A stretch of DNA of 6,978 nucleotides. Origin: CAIVSN01 sp040383945. Its GTDB lineage: Bacteria > Patescibacteriota > Gracilibacteria > BD1-5 > UBA2023. The notes beneath the pieces were generated by a model. That model saw only the letters and a list, made by a program, of their open reading frames with translations, did no database searches and was not told the origin of the DNA. Shown one piece after another: positions 1 to 6,978 of the stretch; the first letter of the stretch is position 1, and each line of letters starts with the position of its first letter. Position numbers and translations under genes: made by a program. Location: the NCBI GenBank assembly GCA_040383945.1, contig JBEICN010000046.1:1-6978 (forward strand), written 5' to 3'.

Positions 1-1215
1 CCTACTTGGATAACTCCAGCCTACGCCGCTCCAGGAAATCCTACCATAGCCTACATCCAAGGTAACTACGGAGGACTCACCGCAAAGACTACTACGGGAG
101 GACTCACCTATGTACTTGCTCTTCCAAGCATTATCACGAGTACTGGAACTACCGCAGGAGGACTCCTCAGAATAGAACAGAACGCTCTCTCCGGAACACT
201 CCTTTTTCATAATAGACCCACTGCCAGTTTTGCCACCTACAATCCGAACACTCGAGCAAACAGTGGAGTCGTCTTCTCCGGAGCTTCACTTCCCACGAGT
301 GATACCAACGGACAACTCACAAGCCTCATCACAAATCTCAAATCCGCCTACTCTGGAACTGATGTTGTAACAAACACCAATATCTCAAGTCTTCTTGCTA
401 CCAACGGAACTTCCGCTGTACAAAACCTCGGTACCGCTATTGTAACCAATCAACTCGGAGGGAAGATCACTACGGCGGTTGCGAGTAGTGGAGGAGGTGG
501 AGGAGGAGGTGGTGGTGGAGGTGGTGGTGGAGGATCTTTCACCTGTGGAACCTCCACCGTATCCGATATTGAAGGTAACATCTACAATACTGTACAAATC
601 GGATCGCAGTGTTGGATGAAAGAAAATCTTCGTACTACCAAAAACCCAGATGGAACATCTATCACCAAGGGACCTGCTGCTGCAGGCGGAGGAGGCTGGG
701 CTGCAATTGATTGATTGCTATATAGTTGTCCACCAAACGCTGCAAACACTGGAGAAGACTGTGCATCTGCCACCACCTACGGCATGCTCTACAAATGGTC
801 CGCTGCCATGAATGGATCTACTACAGAAGGAGCTCAAGGAATATGTCCAACCTGATGGCATGTTCCAACGAATGCTGAGTGGAAAACACTCATAGAGTGA
901 CAAGCAACACCTGGTTGTGAAGGCTGGGGATACGGTTGCGAAGGAGCTGCCAGCAAGCTTGCCATAGCAACAAATTGGGCAGGATCACCACTCAACGCCG
1001 CTACCAACACCTCAGGCTTCTCCGCTCAACCTTCGGGCCAGCGCGACCCCAATACTGGTAGTTACTTCAGTCGCACCTACCAAGCTGATTTTTGGTCGTC
1101 CTCTGCTGCTGGGTGAAGCGCTATGAAGCGGGGTCTTAGCTTTGCCTTACCAGGTGTGTACAACCAATCCTTCTCGAAGGCGTTCGGTTTTTCCCTTCGT
1201 TGCATTCAGGGCTAA
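1..1215 (+). CDS. FISUMP-domain surface protein with poly-Gly linker, 5' partial
   Basis: Frame 1 is open from the window edge to TAA at 1213-1215 if UGA is read as Gly, giving the last 404 residues; the start lies outside. Window residues 1-174 are a Thr/Ser/Gly/Asn-rich segment without a recognised domain. Residues 164-178 are fifteen Gly in a row. Residues 180-404 match the Fibrobacter succinogenes major paralogous domain (FISUMP, C-type-lectin-like fold): DIEGN-Y-TV-IG-QCWM-ENLRT (189-211), YG-LYKW, CPTGWHVPT-AEW (285-294), GFSA, FWSSS (364-368) and final GFSLRC (396-401). In-frame UGA codons are at 712, 853, 898 and 1114; the one at 853 encodes the invariant Gly of GWHVP, which supports recoding. 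In CPR genomes such domains often sit behind pilin-like or secreted N-termini, so a cell-surface binding role is likely but inferred; the signal or anchor is not visible. The C-terminus looks like a DGR variable region. Domain assignment is firm, ligand unknown. Confidence 0.92.
490..534 (+). repeat. Poly-glycine linker tract, 15 GGA/GGT codons
   Basis: Forty-five bases of uninterrupted GGA and GGT codons encode fifteen Gly between the N-terminal segment and the FISUMP domain. None of the fifteen is UGA, although UGA also means Gly here. It is most simply a flexible spacer holding the lectin-like domain away from its anchor. The near-perfect trinucleotide repeat could change length by replication slippage; changes by multiples of three would alter only linker length. 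Confidence 0.9.
1105..1212 (+). other. Candidate DGR variable region (VR) at the FISUMP C-terminus
   Basis: The last 36 sense codons correspond to the surface of the C-type-lectin-like fold that DGRs diversify. Framework residues typical of FISUMP are kept (R377, L379, V387, K393, A394, then GFSLRC at 396-401). The positions between them, which in remembered family members are mostly Asn/Tyr/Ser, here carry G, S, F, A, L, P, G, Y, N, Q, S, F, S and F. Many of these codons end in C or T (GGT, AGC, TTT, GCC, TAC, AAC, TCC, TTC), as expected if AAC/AAT-type template codons were changed at their adenines. A 6-bp perfect stem (1175-1180 with 1194-1199, 13-nt loop) and a C/T-rich stretch after the stop lie where homing signals are expected. 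No template repeat, reverse transcriptase or Avd gene is in the window, so this is inference from domain, position and codon pattern. Confidence 0.42.
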
Positions 1216-1459
1216 TTCGTCCCTTTCCCCCTTCGTCTCTTCGCTTTAGAGGCCCCACCAAAACGCGAACTCCTCTCTATTTTTCCGTTCCTCCGCACTC
1301 TAGATGACTTAAAACTTTGGAAGAAGCTACATGCAGTCAGAGTGTTAAAACAAGTAAAGTAACTGAAACTTGCCTTGAGTGTGTAGCTAAAATCTTGGAG
1401 GAATATTTTTGAATTTCGAATTTTTTTGATAAAGTAAAGTATTGATCGTAACTCACACT
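1216..1459. other. Intergenic region between the FISUMP gene and map
   Basis: No coding frame is supported here. The left part (about 1216-1290) is strongly C/T-rich on the plus strand and repeats the octamer CCCTTCGT from the end of the preceding gene (1193-1200 and 1229-1236). The right part (about 1380-1440) is AT-rich, with runs of T, and should hold the promoter of the methionine aminopeptidase gene. TTGAAT (about 1409) and TAAAGT (about 1430) are weak -35/-10 look-alikes, but their 15-bp spacing is short and I do not call them as a promoter. Confidence 0.6.
1248..1284 (+). terminator. Weak terminator-like hairpin after the FISUMP gene
   Basis: AGAGG at 1248-1252 can pair with CCTCT at 1272-1276, followed by a short T-run at about 1280-1284. 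The stem is only 5 bp with a 19-nt loop, so this is a position-based suggestion. A longer transcript continuing to the right is equally possible. Confidence 0.18.
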
Positions 1460-2272
1460 ATGCCACAAAAAAGAGACCTGAGAGGAATAATTATTAAAAC
1501 TCCCGAAGAAATTGAGGGTATTCGAAAAGCCTGTGCACTCAATGCTGCGGTTCTCGACATGATCGGTAGTTATATTCAGCCTGGAATTTCTACCGAGGAG
1601 CTTGATCATATCGCCAATAATTTTGTACTGAAAAACGGAGGCACATCAGCCTGCATTAACTATCGAGGAAATAACCAATGGGGTCCAGGTGGATATGGAA
1701 AATTTGCCTGTATTTCGCTCAATGACACCATCTGTCACGGCGTGCCGAGAAAAGATGAAGTCTTGAAAGAAGGAGATATACTCAATTTTGATGCCTCGAC
1801 GATTTTGGATGGATATATCGGTGATAGTTCGAGAATGTACACTGTTGGTAATGTTTCAAAGAAAGCTCAAGACCTTATTCGTGTTACCAAAACATCATTG
1901 GATATTGGTATCGCCCAAGTGCGCCCTGGGGGGAAATTTTGAGACATCGGATTTGCCATTTCTCAGTATGCCGAGGACCTTGGATACTCGGTAGTGCGAG
2001 AATATACTGGACATGGAGTGGGCATATTTTTTCATGAAGAGCCTGCGGTATTTCACCGTGCGCCAAAAGGATCTGGAGCTACCATGTTGCCAGGGATGAT
2101 ATTTACTATCGAGCCCATGATAAATATTGGGGGCTACAAGACCAAGCTCGACAAAAATGATGGCTGGACCGTACGAACAAAAGATGGATCCCTCTCAGCG
2201 CAGTTTGAACACACTGTACTCGTCACGGAAGACGGATATGAAATCCTTACCGCAACCAAGAACTTCATCTAA
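1460..2272 (+). CDS. map: Methionine aminopeptidase, type I
   Basis: A cytoplasmic metalloenzyme that removes the initiator Met from nascent proteins with small second residues. The 270-residue product is close to the usual bacterial type I length (E. coli about 264). The M24 'pita-bread' motifs are all present: CHG with H93, metal ligands D111 (NFDAS), D122 (GDSS), H185 (TGHGVG), E218 (TIEPM) and E250 (QFEHT), plus the second active-site His H192 (FHEEP). One in-frame UGA (1940-1942, residue 161) falls on the Gly in the conserved G-D-I-G stretch; read as stop it would split the enzyme between its metal ligands. ATG 1460 is preferred because KTPEEIEGIRKA then begins about as far from the N-terminus as in the family; TTG 1442 in the same frame is an alternative. 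No clear Shine-Dalgarno is seen. Compared with E. coli it has about 8 extra residues near 71-78. In E. coli-type genomes map can follow adk/secY; here it stands alone. Confidence 0.97.
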
Positions 2273-2383
2273 CATAGTTGAGAATCAGTGGTGAAAGCAG
2301 GCGCGAACAGTAGTATCGTACCACTTTTACAGTACCCTCCCACGCAACTGAGCTATGGGTGGTAGGCCTACTGCGTGCAAATC
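2273..2383. other. Convergent gap between map and gatB with hairpin potential
   Basis: The map and gatB stops face each other across 111 bp, so both transcripts should end here. Structures visible: AGTGGT (2287-2292) pairs with ACCACT (2320-2325), followed by TTT and usable as a weak terminator for map; CACGCA (2341-2346) pairs with TGCGTG (2372-2377), enclosing a perfect 10-bp palindrome GTAGGCCTAC (2362-2371). On the minus strand there is an 11-base match to a tRNA D-arm (TAGCTCAGTTG, about 2345-2355), but a full tRNA cannot be folded. Confidence 0.5.
2287..2328 (+). terminator. Possible map transcription terminator
   Basis: A 6-bp stem (2287-2292 with 2320-2325) with a 27-nt loop is followed by a short T-run, 14 bp after the map stop. 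Position is right for a terminator, but the long loop and short stem make it weak. Confidence 0.22.
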
Positions 2384-3814
2384 CTAGCCGATCTTTGACT
2401 TGAGGAGTTCGGTAAAAATTTTTGGATTCCCCTGCCCCTTTGACCGCTTCATACATTGACCAACAAAGTAACCAAATAATCCACTTTTACCAGATTGGTA
2501 TTCCAACACCTGGGAAGAACTGCTTGCAATTACTTCATCTACTATGGACTCTAGTGCTGCCGTATCATTGACTTGCGTAAGTCATCTTCGCTCTACGATT
2601 TCTGCCGTACTTCCTCAGTCTGTAAACAATTCTCGTAGCACTTCCTTTGCATTCGTACTTGAGAGAGCATTGTCATTAACAAGCTGGATGATCGCAGCCA
2701 ATTCTTTTGGGGCAAATTTTAAGGTAGTGAGATCGACCGCTAAGCCATGTTCTTCAAATAGAGAAAATAGAATCGTCGTAATATACGAACATGACTTCTT
2801 AGGATCATTCGTCAGAGTGACCAAATTTTCAAAATAGTCTGAAATAATTCGGTCGTTACTGAGAATACGAGCATCATCAGCTCAGAGTTCAAACGACTCG
2901 AGGTATTTTGCTCTTCGATCTATCGGTAACTCAGCGATAGCACGCTCATCAATGAACTCTTGAGTAACAACAAGGGGGGGAAGATCGGGCTCAGGAAAAT
3001 AACGATAGTCCATCGCATCCTCTTTGGATCTCTGGGAATGACTCTCCCCGTGCTCGTCGTCCCAACCTCGTGTTTCCTGAGTGACAGAACCTCCAGATTC
3101 ATAGATTTCTTCTTGTCGAAGATATTCCGCATCAATAGCTCTTCCAATGGCAGAGAATGAATTGATATTTTTGAGCTCAACTCTGTTTCTGAGCTCGGTG
3201 GATCAAACCGGGCGGAGCGAGATGTTGACATCACAGCGGAGTTGTCCCTTTTCCATATCTGCATCTGATGCTCCACACCAACGCATGAGCTTCTGTAACT
3301 CCTCCAAATAGGCAATAACCTCTTCTTTTGATCGAAAATCAGGTTCCGTGACAATTTCCATAAGCGGAGATCCAGCACGGTTGTAGTCACAGAGTGTACG
3401 AGCTCATGAGTGAATCAACTTACCCGCATCGGTCTCAATATGGAGTCGATTCACACGGAATTCTTTGAGTGCTCAATCGATATAGGATCTCACGATCCCG
3501 TGCTCAGCAATAGGATGATAGAGCTGAGTAATCTGAAAGCCTTGAGGAAGGTCAGGGTAAAAATAGCTCTTTCGATCAAAAATTGAAGTTTCATTCACCT
3601 TCATACGAAGCACCTGCGCTGCGCGTACAGAAAGATCTACTACCCCGCTCGTAAGCACAGGAAGCATCCCTGGCATTCCCATACATACTGGACAAACATT
3701 GAGATTCGGCTCGTCAGCAAGTTCAATAGCATTCGCACAGCTACAAAACATTTTTGTAGCGGACTTGATTCTGACATGGGTTTCAAGCCCCATGACGATT
3801 TCGTATTTTGACAT
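2384..3814 (-). CDS. gatB: Aspartyl/glutamyl-tRNA(Asn/Gln) amidotransferase subunit B
   Basis: GatB is the kinase/tRNA-binding subunit of GatCAB, which phosphorylates and then amidates Glu-tRNA(Gln) and/or Asp-tRNA(Asn) with ammonia made by GatA. The 476-residue length is normal. Visible motifs in order: GLETH (9-13), a Cys quartet C24/C26/C41/C44 shared by many GatB proteins and likely zinc-binding, YFYPDLPQGFQ (84-94), ETDAGK (127-132), DYNRAGSPLMEIVTEPD (143-159), VELKN-NSF, DYRYFPEPDLPPL, then the helical C-terminal tRNA-binding (YqeY-like) tail ending in LFGYFVGQ-MK-KGQGNP-LL. Six in-frame UGA codons (residues 114, 137, 204, 311, 400, 411) fall where Gly is expected, e.g. in RPxGS and DGG. 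ATG 3812-3814 gives the canonical N-terminus; there is no strong Shine-Dalgarno. gatA and gatC are not in the window, so the subunit genes are dispersed here. The upstream large gene ends 82 bp away on the same strand, so cotranscription is possible. Confidence 0.97.
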
Positions 3815-3896
3815 AGATATTTTGGAGAATTCGAAGCGTCATAGTATAGATAACGCTCAAGAATTCAAAGTATTTTAGCACAAAATTCGTAGGCGT
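3815..3896 (-). promoter_or_regulatory. Possible gatB promoter in the 82-bp upstream gap
   Basis: On the minus strand a good -10 element TATACT lies at 3848-3843, about 28 bases before the gatB ATG. Upstream the match to -35 is poor: TTGAAT and TTGAGC occur, but their spacings (14 and 6) are wrong for sigma-70. No strong terminator for the upstream gene is visible, so gatB may have its own start, read-through, or both. Confidence 0.3.
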
Positions 3897-6824
3897 TTAT
3901 AGCAATCCTTCTTCAGTAGCATAGCGTCTAAAACTTGCAAATCTACGAGGAATTTCACTATATGGTCCGTCAGACTTCATCAGAGCGACAAGTTCCTTCT
4001 GAGTAGATTTTTCCAACTCCATAAAAGTAGAGCCAAAAAAGTTTCACATGTTAAATTCAGAGAAAAATCACTGTTCTCACCGCTTGATCATTTCTATCTG
4101 TTTCGATAGTCAATTTTCTACTCCGCGTAGTAGTTCAAAATCACTATTCCATATATTGCGCATTGGAGAGTGTGGGGTTTTCAAATTTTTTAGTTGCAGT
4201 TCTCGATCTCACAAACCGTTCATAAATGCTTTTAAGTTAGCTTCGGGAGAATTCGCTTTGGCAAGCAATTCCATCTTTGCCTCTGCTCCTTGTAGTAAAG
4301 GCGCAGAAATGGAAGTACCTCGCTTCTTTGCATCGAGAAGTGCTTGCTTCAGATTTTTGATAGTGGATGGGTCAGCAGACTTTGGAAGAGCGTCGATGAG
4401 TGGCAAAATCATCTGATCAAAAAGTACCGTATCTTTGCTGATCTTTGTAGTGAATGCGTTCAATGCCTGGGGGTGACTTGCGATAGTCGGCAAGAAATTC
4501 TCTCAAGTCTTTCGAGCTTGATTCATAAATGCCTGGACCTCTTCTGGAGCACCCTTATTGAGAAACTCTTGAAATAATGACGCATGCTCAAGCGAGCCGT
4601 TCTTGAAGCATAGCGCTTGCATATCGGCATTTTTTACCTTGCCAATATTTTGGATGGACGTTTCAATATAATGAGCTTCTGCGGTTTTTTGAGCGAGCAA
4701 CATCATCTCTGATTCGGATCACTTAGGAAGTCGAATTTCAAAGCCATCCTTCAAATAGTCCATCAGCTTTTGCGGAGTACTTGCCTGTTCTGATCCTCGT
4801 AACTCAATCATGACGGCTGTCAGGGTAGTTTGATTGATTTCCTTCCCTTCGAATTTTTCAAGGTATCCCACGACTCCGTCAACACCAATGCGTGAAACTG
4901 CTGCCTTCAAATCTGGATCTGTTGAGACTTTGGGCAAAGAAGAAACCTGCTTGGTCTCAGCAGTAGAACGAAGCACCCCGCTTTCTGTAGATTTTCCAAC
5001 TGAGGCGGCAGCTTGCTTGGTTTCACCAATAGAGCCAAGTACTCCGTTTTCCATGAGTGATCGGAGTTGCGCTTTATTGATACCGAGTTTTCTGAGTTCT
5101 TCTGCCATTATGCGAAGTTCCCAAGTAGTATTTTGGTACACCCCTCTGCTCGTGTTATGGTGAAGATCGAGTATCGTCTTGTATAAAATTTTTCTGTCGT
5201 CTGGGCTCATCTTTTCAACTGCTCCTCATAATAACTTCTCTGCGAGCTTCAAACGCTCCTCATCTCACAATTTTGCATTGGCCATAACTTCACTGGAAGA
5301 TATGCCGGATCGTCGCTCGGCTGCTTGAACTTTTGAGGCATCTGGTCAATTATTTTGAGCAACCTTACGAACCTCGGAACCATTTGTTCTCGGTGCGGGG
5401 CTTACAAAATGCTGTGGTTTTATCGCAGGAAAGAGTGCTTCGAGCATCTTTTGAGCTGCCTCAGGCATAACACCGCCTGACTTTGTAAATTCAGCGAGCT
5501 TTTGAGGAAGTTCTTTTTTGAGAATTTCGAACGAGCTGAGAAGTCATTTGAGCTTTTGCGCCTTCATGGCACGCGCTGCAATTCCACCAATAGCAACTCC
5601 TGATATAACAGAAATTCAAAGTACTCAAAAAATAGCATTCAATGCTCGATCAAGTGCTTGAATCTTTACTCAGTCAACATTCATTCCAGTATATGATGTC
5701 ACAATTCCGTCTAAACCTCATCAAATATCTCCTACCACAGGGGCAAGTTGTGCCAATTGCGTAGCAATTATCACCATATCAGCAAGCGACTTTCCCTTGA
5801 TCTTCTCCTGTATATCTGCTGGCTTGATTCGATCAAATTCGCTTTTGAGCTGATCCATGGAAAATGCTTCTTTTACTCGAGAAGTCAATGAGGTATCTAG
5901 GGCAGTACTTCGGATTTGTCGTGCTTCAACCTCAGTTGCGTTCGCTTGAGAAATCACACTATGATACTGCTGATACGCATCAATGATGTTGATCGTTTTC
6001 CCTTGTACCTGAATCTCCGCTCACTTTCTGATGGCATCCGAAATAACTCCGTTTCTCAGCATTTCTCCAAGCCAAATACCATTGGGATGCTTTTGGAGCA
6101 GTCATTTTTGAATATCAGCAAGAATCTTAGTTCTCGCATCCGTCTTTCCATCCAAAAATGAAAGAATTTGTGCATCTCCCGCGAAATTCAACCCGTATCT
6201 TTGATCCAGCATAGTAAGCAATCGCGTGGTCTTTTCGATACTTTCTCGCTGATACTCTCTTCCAGTGATCTTTGTGACTTTATCTCATGAAAATACCTCT
6301 TTCAGGCTGTATGAAACGGGTTCAATATAATTGGCAATCGTTTCATCAAAAATCTTATCAAGGTAGAATTGCTGCTTCTTTGTCTCGTCGTTTCCAAACT
6401 TTTGATTCAGTTCAAGGGGCTCTACTCCAAATGACTCAACCGCTCTACGTCTTCTGAGCGCCACTACATCCGACATGTTCAAATCTTTCAAAAGCAGCAG
6501 CCTCTCGGTAATATCCTTGATAAATTTTTGTTTTGCCAAATTAGGGATGTCAGGATTGAGCATAACTTGCTCTATGGCAGATCGAATTCTTGACTCGACT
6601 CGAGCCATATCCAAAGGTATATTTTTTGCCTTGAAAGTTTGACTTAGAATTTGCAAGGTATCGGAAAATGCTTTTTTTGAATACTCATCAAGGCTTGTTT
6701 TTGCAAGTTCCTTTCCTTGCGGAGAGTTGTGTAGTCTTTCTCACAATTTCGCAGACTGAGAAAGCGTGGGAGTCTCAAATGTTTGTGTTGCCTCTTCAGG
6801 ACTTCGCATGTATTCAGTACTCAT
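3897..6824 (-). CDS. Large helical protein of unknown function, 975 aa, UGA-rich
   Basis: Reading UGA as Gly gives a single 976-codon frame with no in-frame TAA or TAG; under the standard code it falls apart into many short ORFs. I do not recognise the protein as a whole. It is Lys/Glu/Ala/Leu-rich and mostly helical. The N-terminus (MSTEYMRSPEE) has no signal peptide. A hydrophobic segment at about residues 394-417 (Gly/Ala/Ile/Val-rich, followed by Arg and Lys) could span a membrane. Just before it, residues 362-395 (PVVGDI, then LDG--TSYTG-N-DG, then ALDRAL) resemble the pre-toxin TG-type region of polymorphic toxins. Residues about 521-597 (AEKLL, H-N-, MAEELRKLGI, LMENGVLG) form another helical module, followed by a 22-residue tandem repeat (594-637). 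No catalytic motif is seen, including in the C-terminus. ATG 6824 is chosen because it follows the upstream stop by one base (TAATATG); no Shine-Dalgarno is clear. By hand count 20 of about 67 Gly are UGA. Function unknown; a secreted or membrane-associated role is only a suggestion. Confidence 0.9.
4914..5045 (-). repeat. Tandem 22-residue repeat inside the large unknown protein
   Basis: Two adjacent 66-bp units (5045-4980 and 4979-4914) encode residues 594-615 and 616-637. Both begin GVL, share an ETKQ core at the same offset and continue with Ser/Ala/Val-rich residues and a KST or VST near the end. Divergence is substantial, so the duplication is not recent. It probably forms a flexible linker between helical modules. 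Confidence 0.7.
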
Positions 6825-6825
6825 A

Positions 6826-6978
6826 TTAGAAAAAAAATTCTCAAGTATATGCTTCTTTTTCAGCTTTTTCTTTGAGCTTCATTTCACTCAACATGACTGT
6901 AATTTGTTGCATCTTCTCATTCATCTCTCAGGATGTCAGAGCATCAAGATGTCCTTGCAACAACTGCATGAGCTCCTC
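6826..6978 (-). CDS. C-terminus of a helical protein, 5' partial
   Basis: The frame is open from the right edge of the window to TAA at 6828-6826 and encodes 50 residues if UGA is Gly (two UGA codons: one after LTS, one near the end before EFFF). The piece is Met/Gln/Lys/Glu-rich and looks like an amphipathic or coiled-coil helix. It ends one base before the start codon of the 975-residue gene, which suggests an operon with translational coupling. Without the N-terminus no family can be named. An alternative is noncoding sequence, but the absence of TAA/TAG, the composition and the tight junction favour a real gene end. Confidence 0.72.

Noticed and set aside
1337..1609. Minus-strand open frame across the map start
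   Set aside because: It overlaps the well-supported methionine aminopeptidase N-terminus antisense and has no recognisable motif.
2287..2372. tRNA gene on the minus strand suggested by the D-arm string TAGCTCAGTTG
   Set aside because: No acceptor stem closes around it, the D-stem has only three pairs, and no T-arm with TTCRA and a matching stem follows. Probably chance or a decayed remnant.
2321..2490. Direct repeat CCACTTTTAC at 2321 and 2481
   Set aside because: Only ten bases, one copy inside gatB coding sequence. It is not flanked by other similarity and is compatible with chance.
2544..2837. Plus-strand open frame opposite gatB
   Set aside because: It is antisense to conserved GatB sequence with low-complexity Ser/Arg content, a shadow of the real gene.
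2920..3390. 156-codon minus-strand open frame inside gatB
   Set aside because: It is in another frame from the GatB protein, which is continuous with clear family motifs across the same stretch when UGA is Gly. The product resembles nothing.
3897..6824. Decaying pseudogene cluster interpretation of the right half
   Set aside because: The frame is interrupted only by UGA, never by UAA or UAG, over 976 codons, and no frameshift is needed. The same UGA pattern occurs in intact gatB, so recoding explains it.
1..6978. CRISPR array, insertion sequence, phage genes or DGR reverse transcriptase in the window
   Set aside because: No regularly spaced repeats, terminal inverted repeats, transposase, integrase or YxDD-type polymerase motif were seen in any translated frame I read.

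Overview
The window comes from a bacterium that reads UGA as glycine (translation table 25), which points to the Candidate Phyla Radiation lineages Gracilibacteria (BD1-5) or Absconditabacteria (SR1). The sequence alone does not separate the two. Under the standard code every long gene here is broken by UGA. With UGA read as Gly each becomes one uninterrupted frame, and UGA falls on glycines that are conserved in well-known families: the Gly of the GWHVP motif in the FISUMP domain, the Gly before DIG in methionine aminopeptidase, and several Gly in GatB. UAA and UAG are the only real stops.

Layout. (1) 1-1215 (+): the C-terminal 404 residues of a surface-type protein with a 15-residue poly-Gly linker and a complete FISUMP (Fibrobacter succinogenes major paralogous) domain. 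Its last ~36 codons look like a variable region of a diversity-generating retroelement (DGR). No reverse transcriptase or template repeat lies in the window. (2) 1216-1459: intergenic, pyrimidine-rich then AT-rich. (3) 1460-2272 (+): type I methionine aminopeptidase, one UGA. (4) 2273-2383: short convergent gap with potential RNA structure. (5) 2384-3814 (-): gatB, complete, six UGA codons. (6) 3815-3896: short gap with a possible gatB promoter. (7) 3897-6824 (-): one 975-residue helical protein of unknown function, twenty UGA codons, one central hydrophobic segment and a stretch reminiscent of polymorphic-toxin linker regions. (8) 6826-6978 (-): C-terminus of a further helical protein, one base upstream of gene 7.

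The two housekeeping genes (methionine aminopeptidase for N-terminal Met removal, GatB for tRNA-dependent amidation) are convergent and not obviously linked to the flanking accessory genes. The accessory genes are the interesting part: a probably hypervariable lectin-like surface protein at the left, and a very UGA-rich, probably lineage-specific gene pair at the right. The share of glycine written as UGA differs strongly between genes, from about 3% in the aminopeptidase to about 30% in the large unknown (hand counts).
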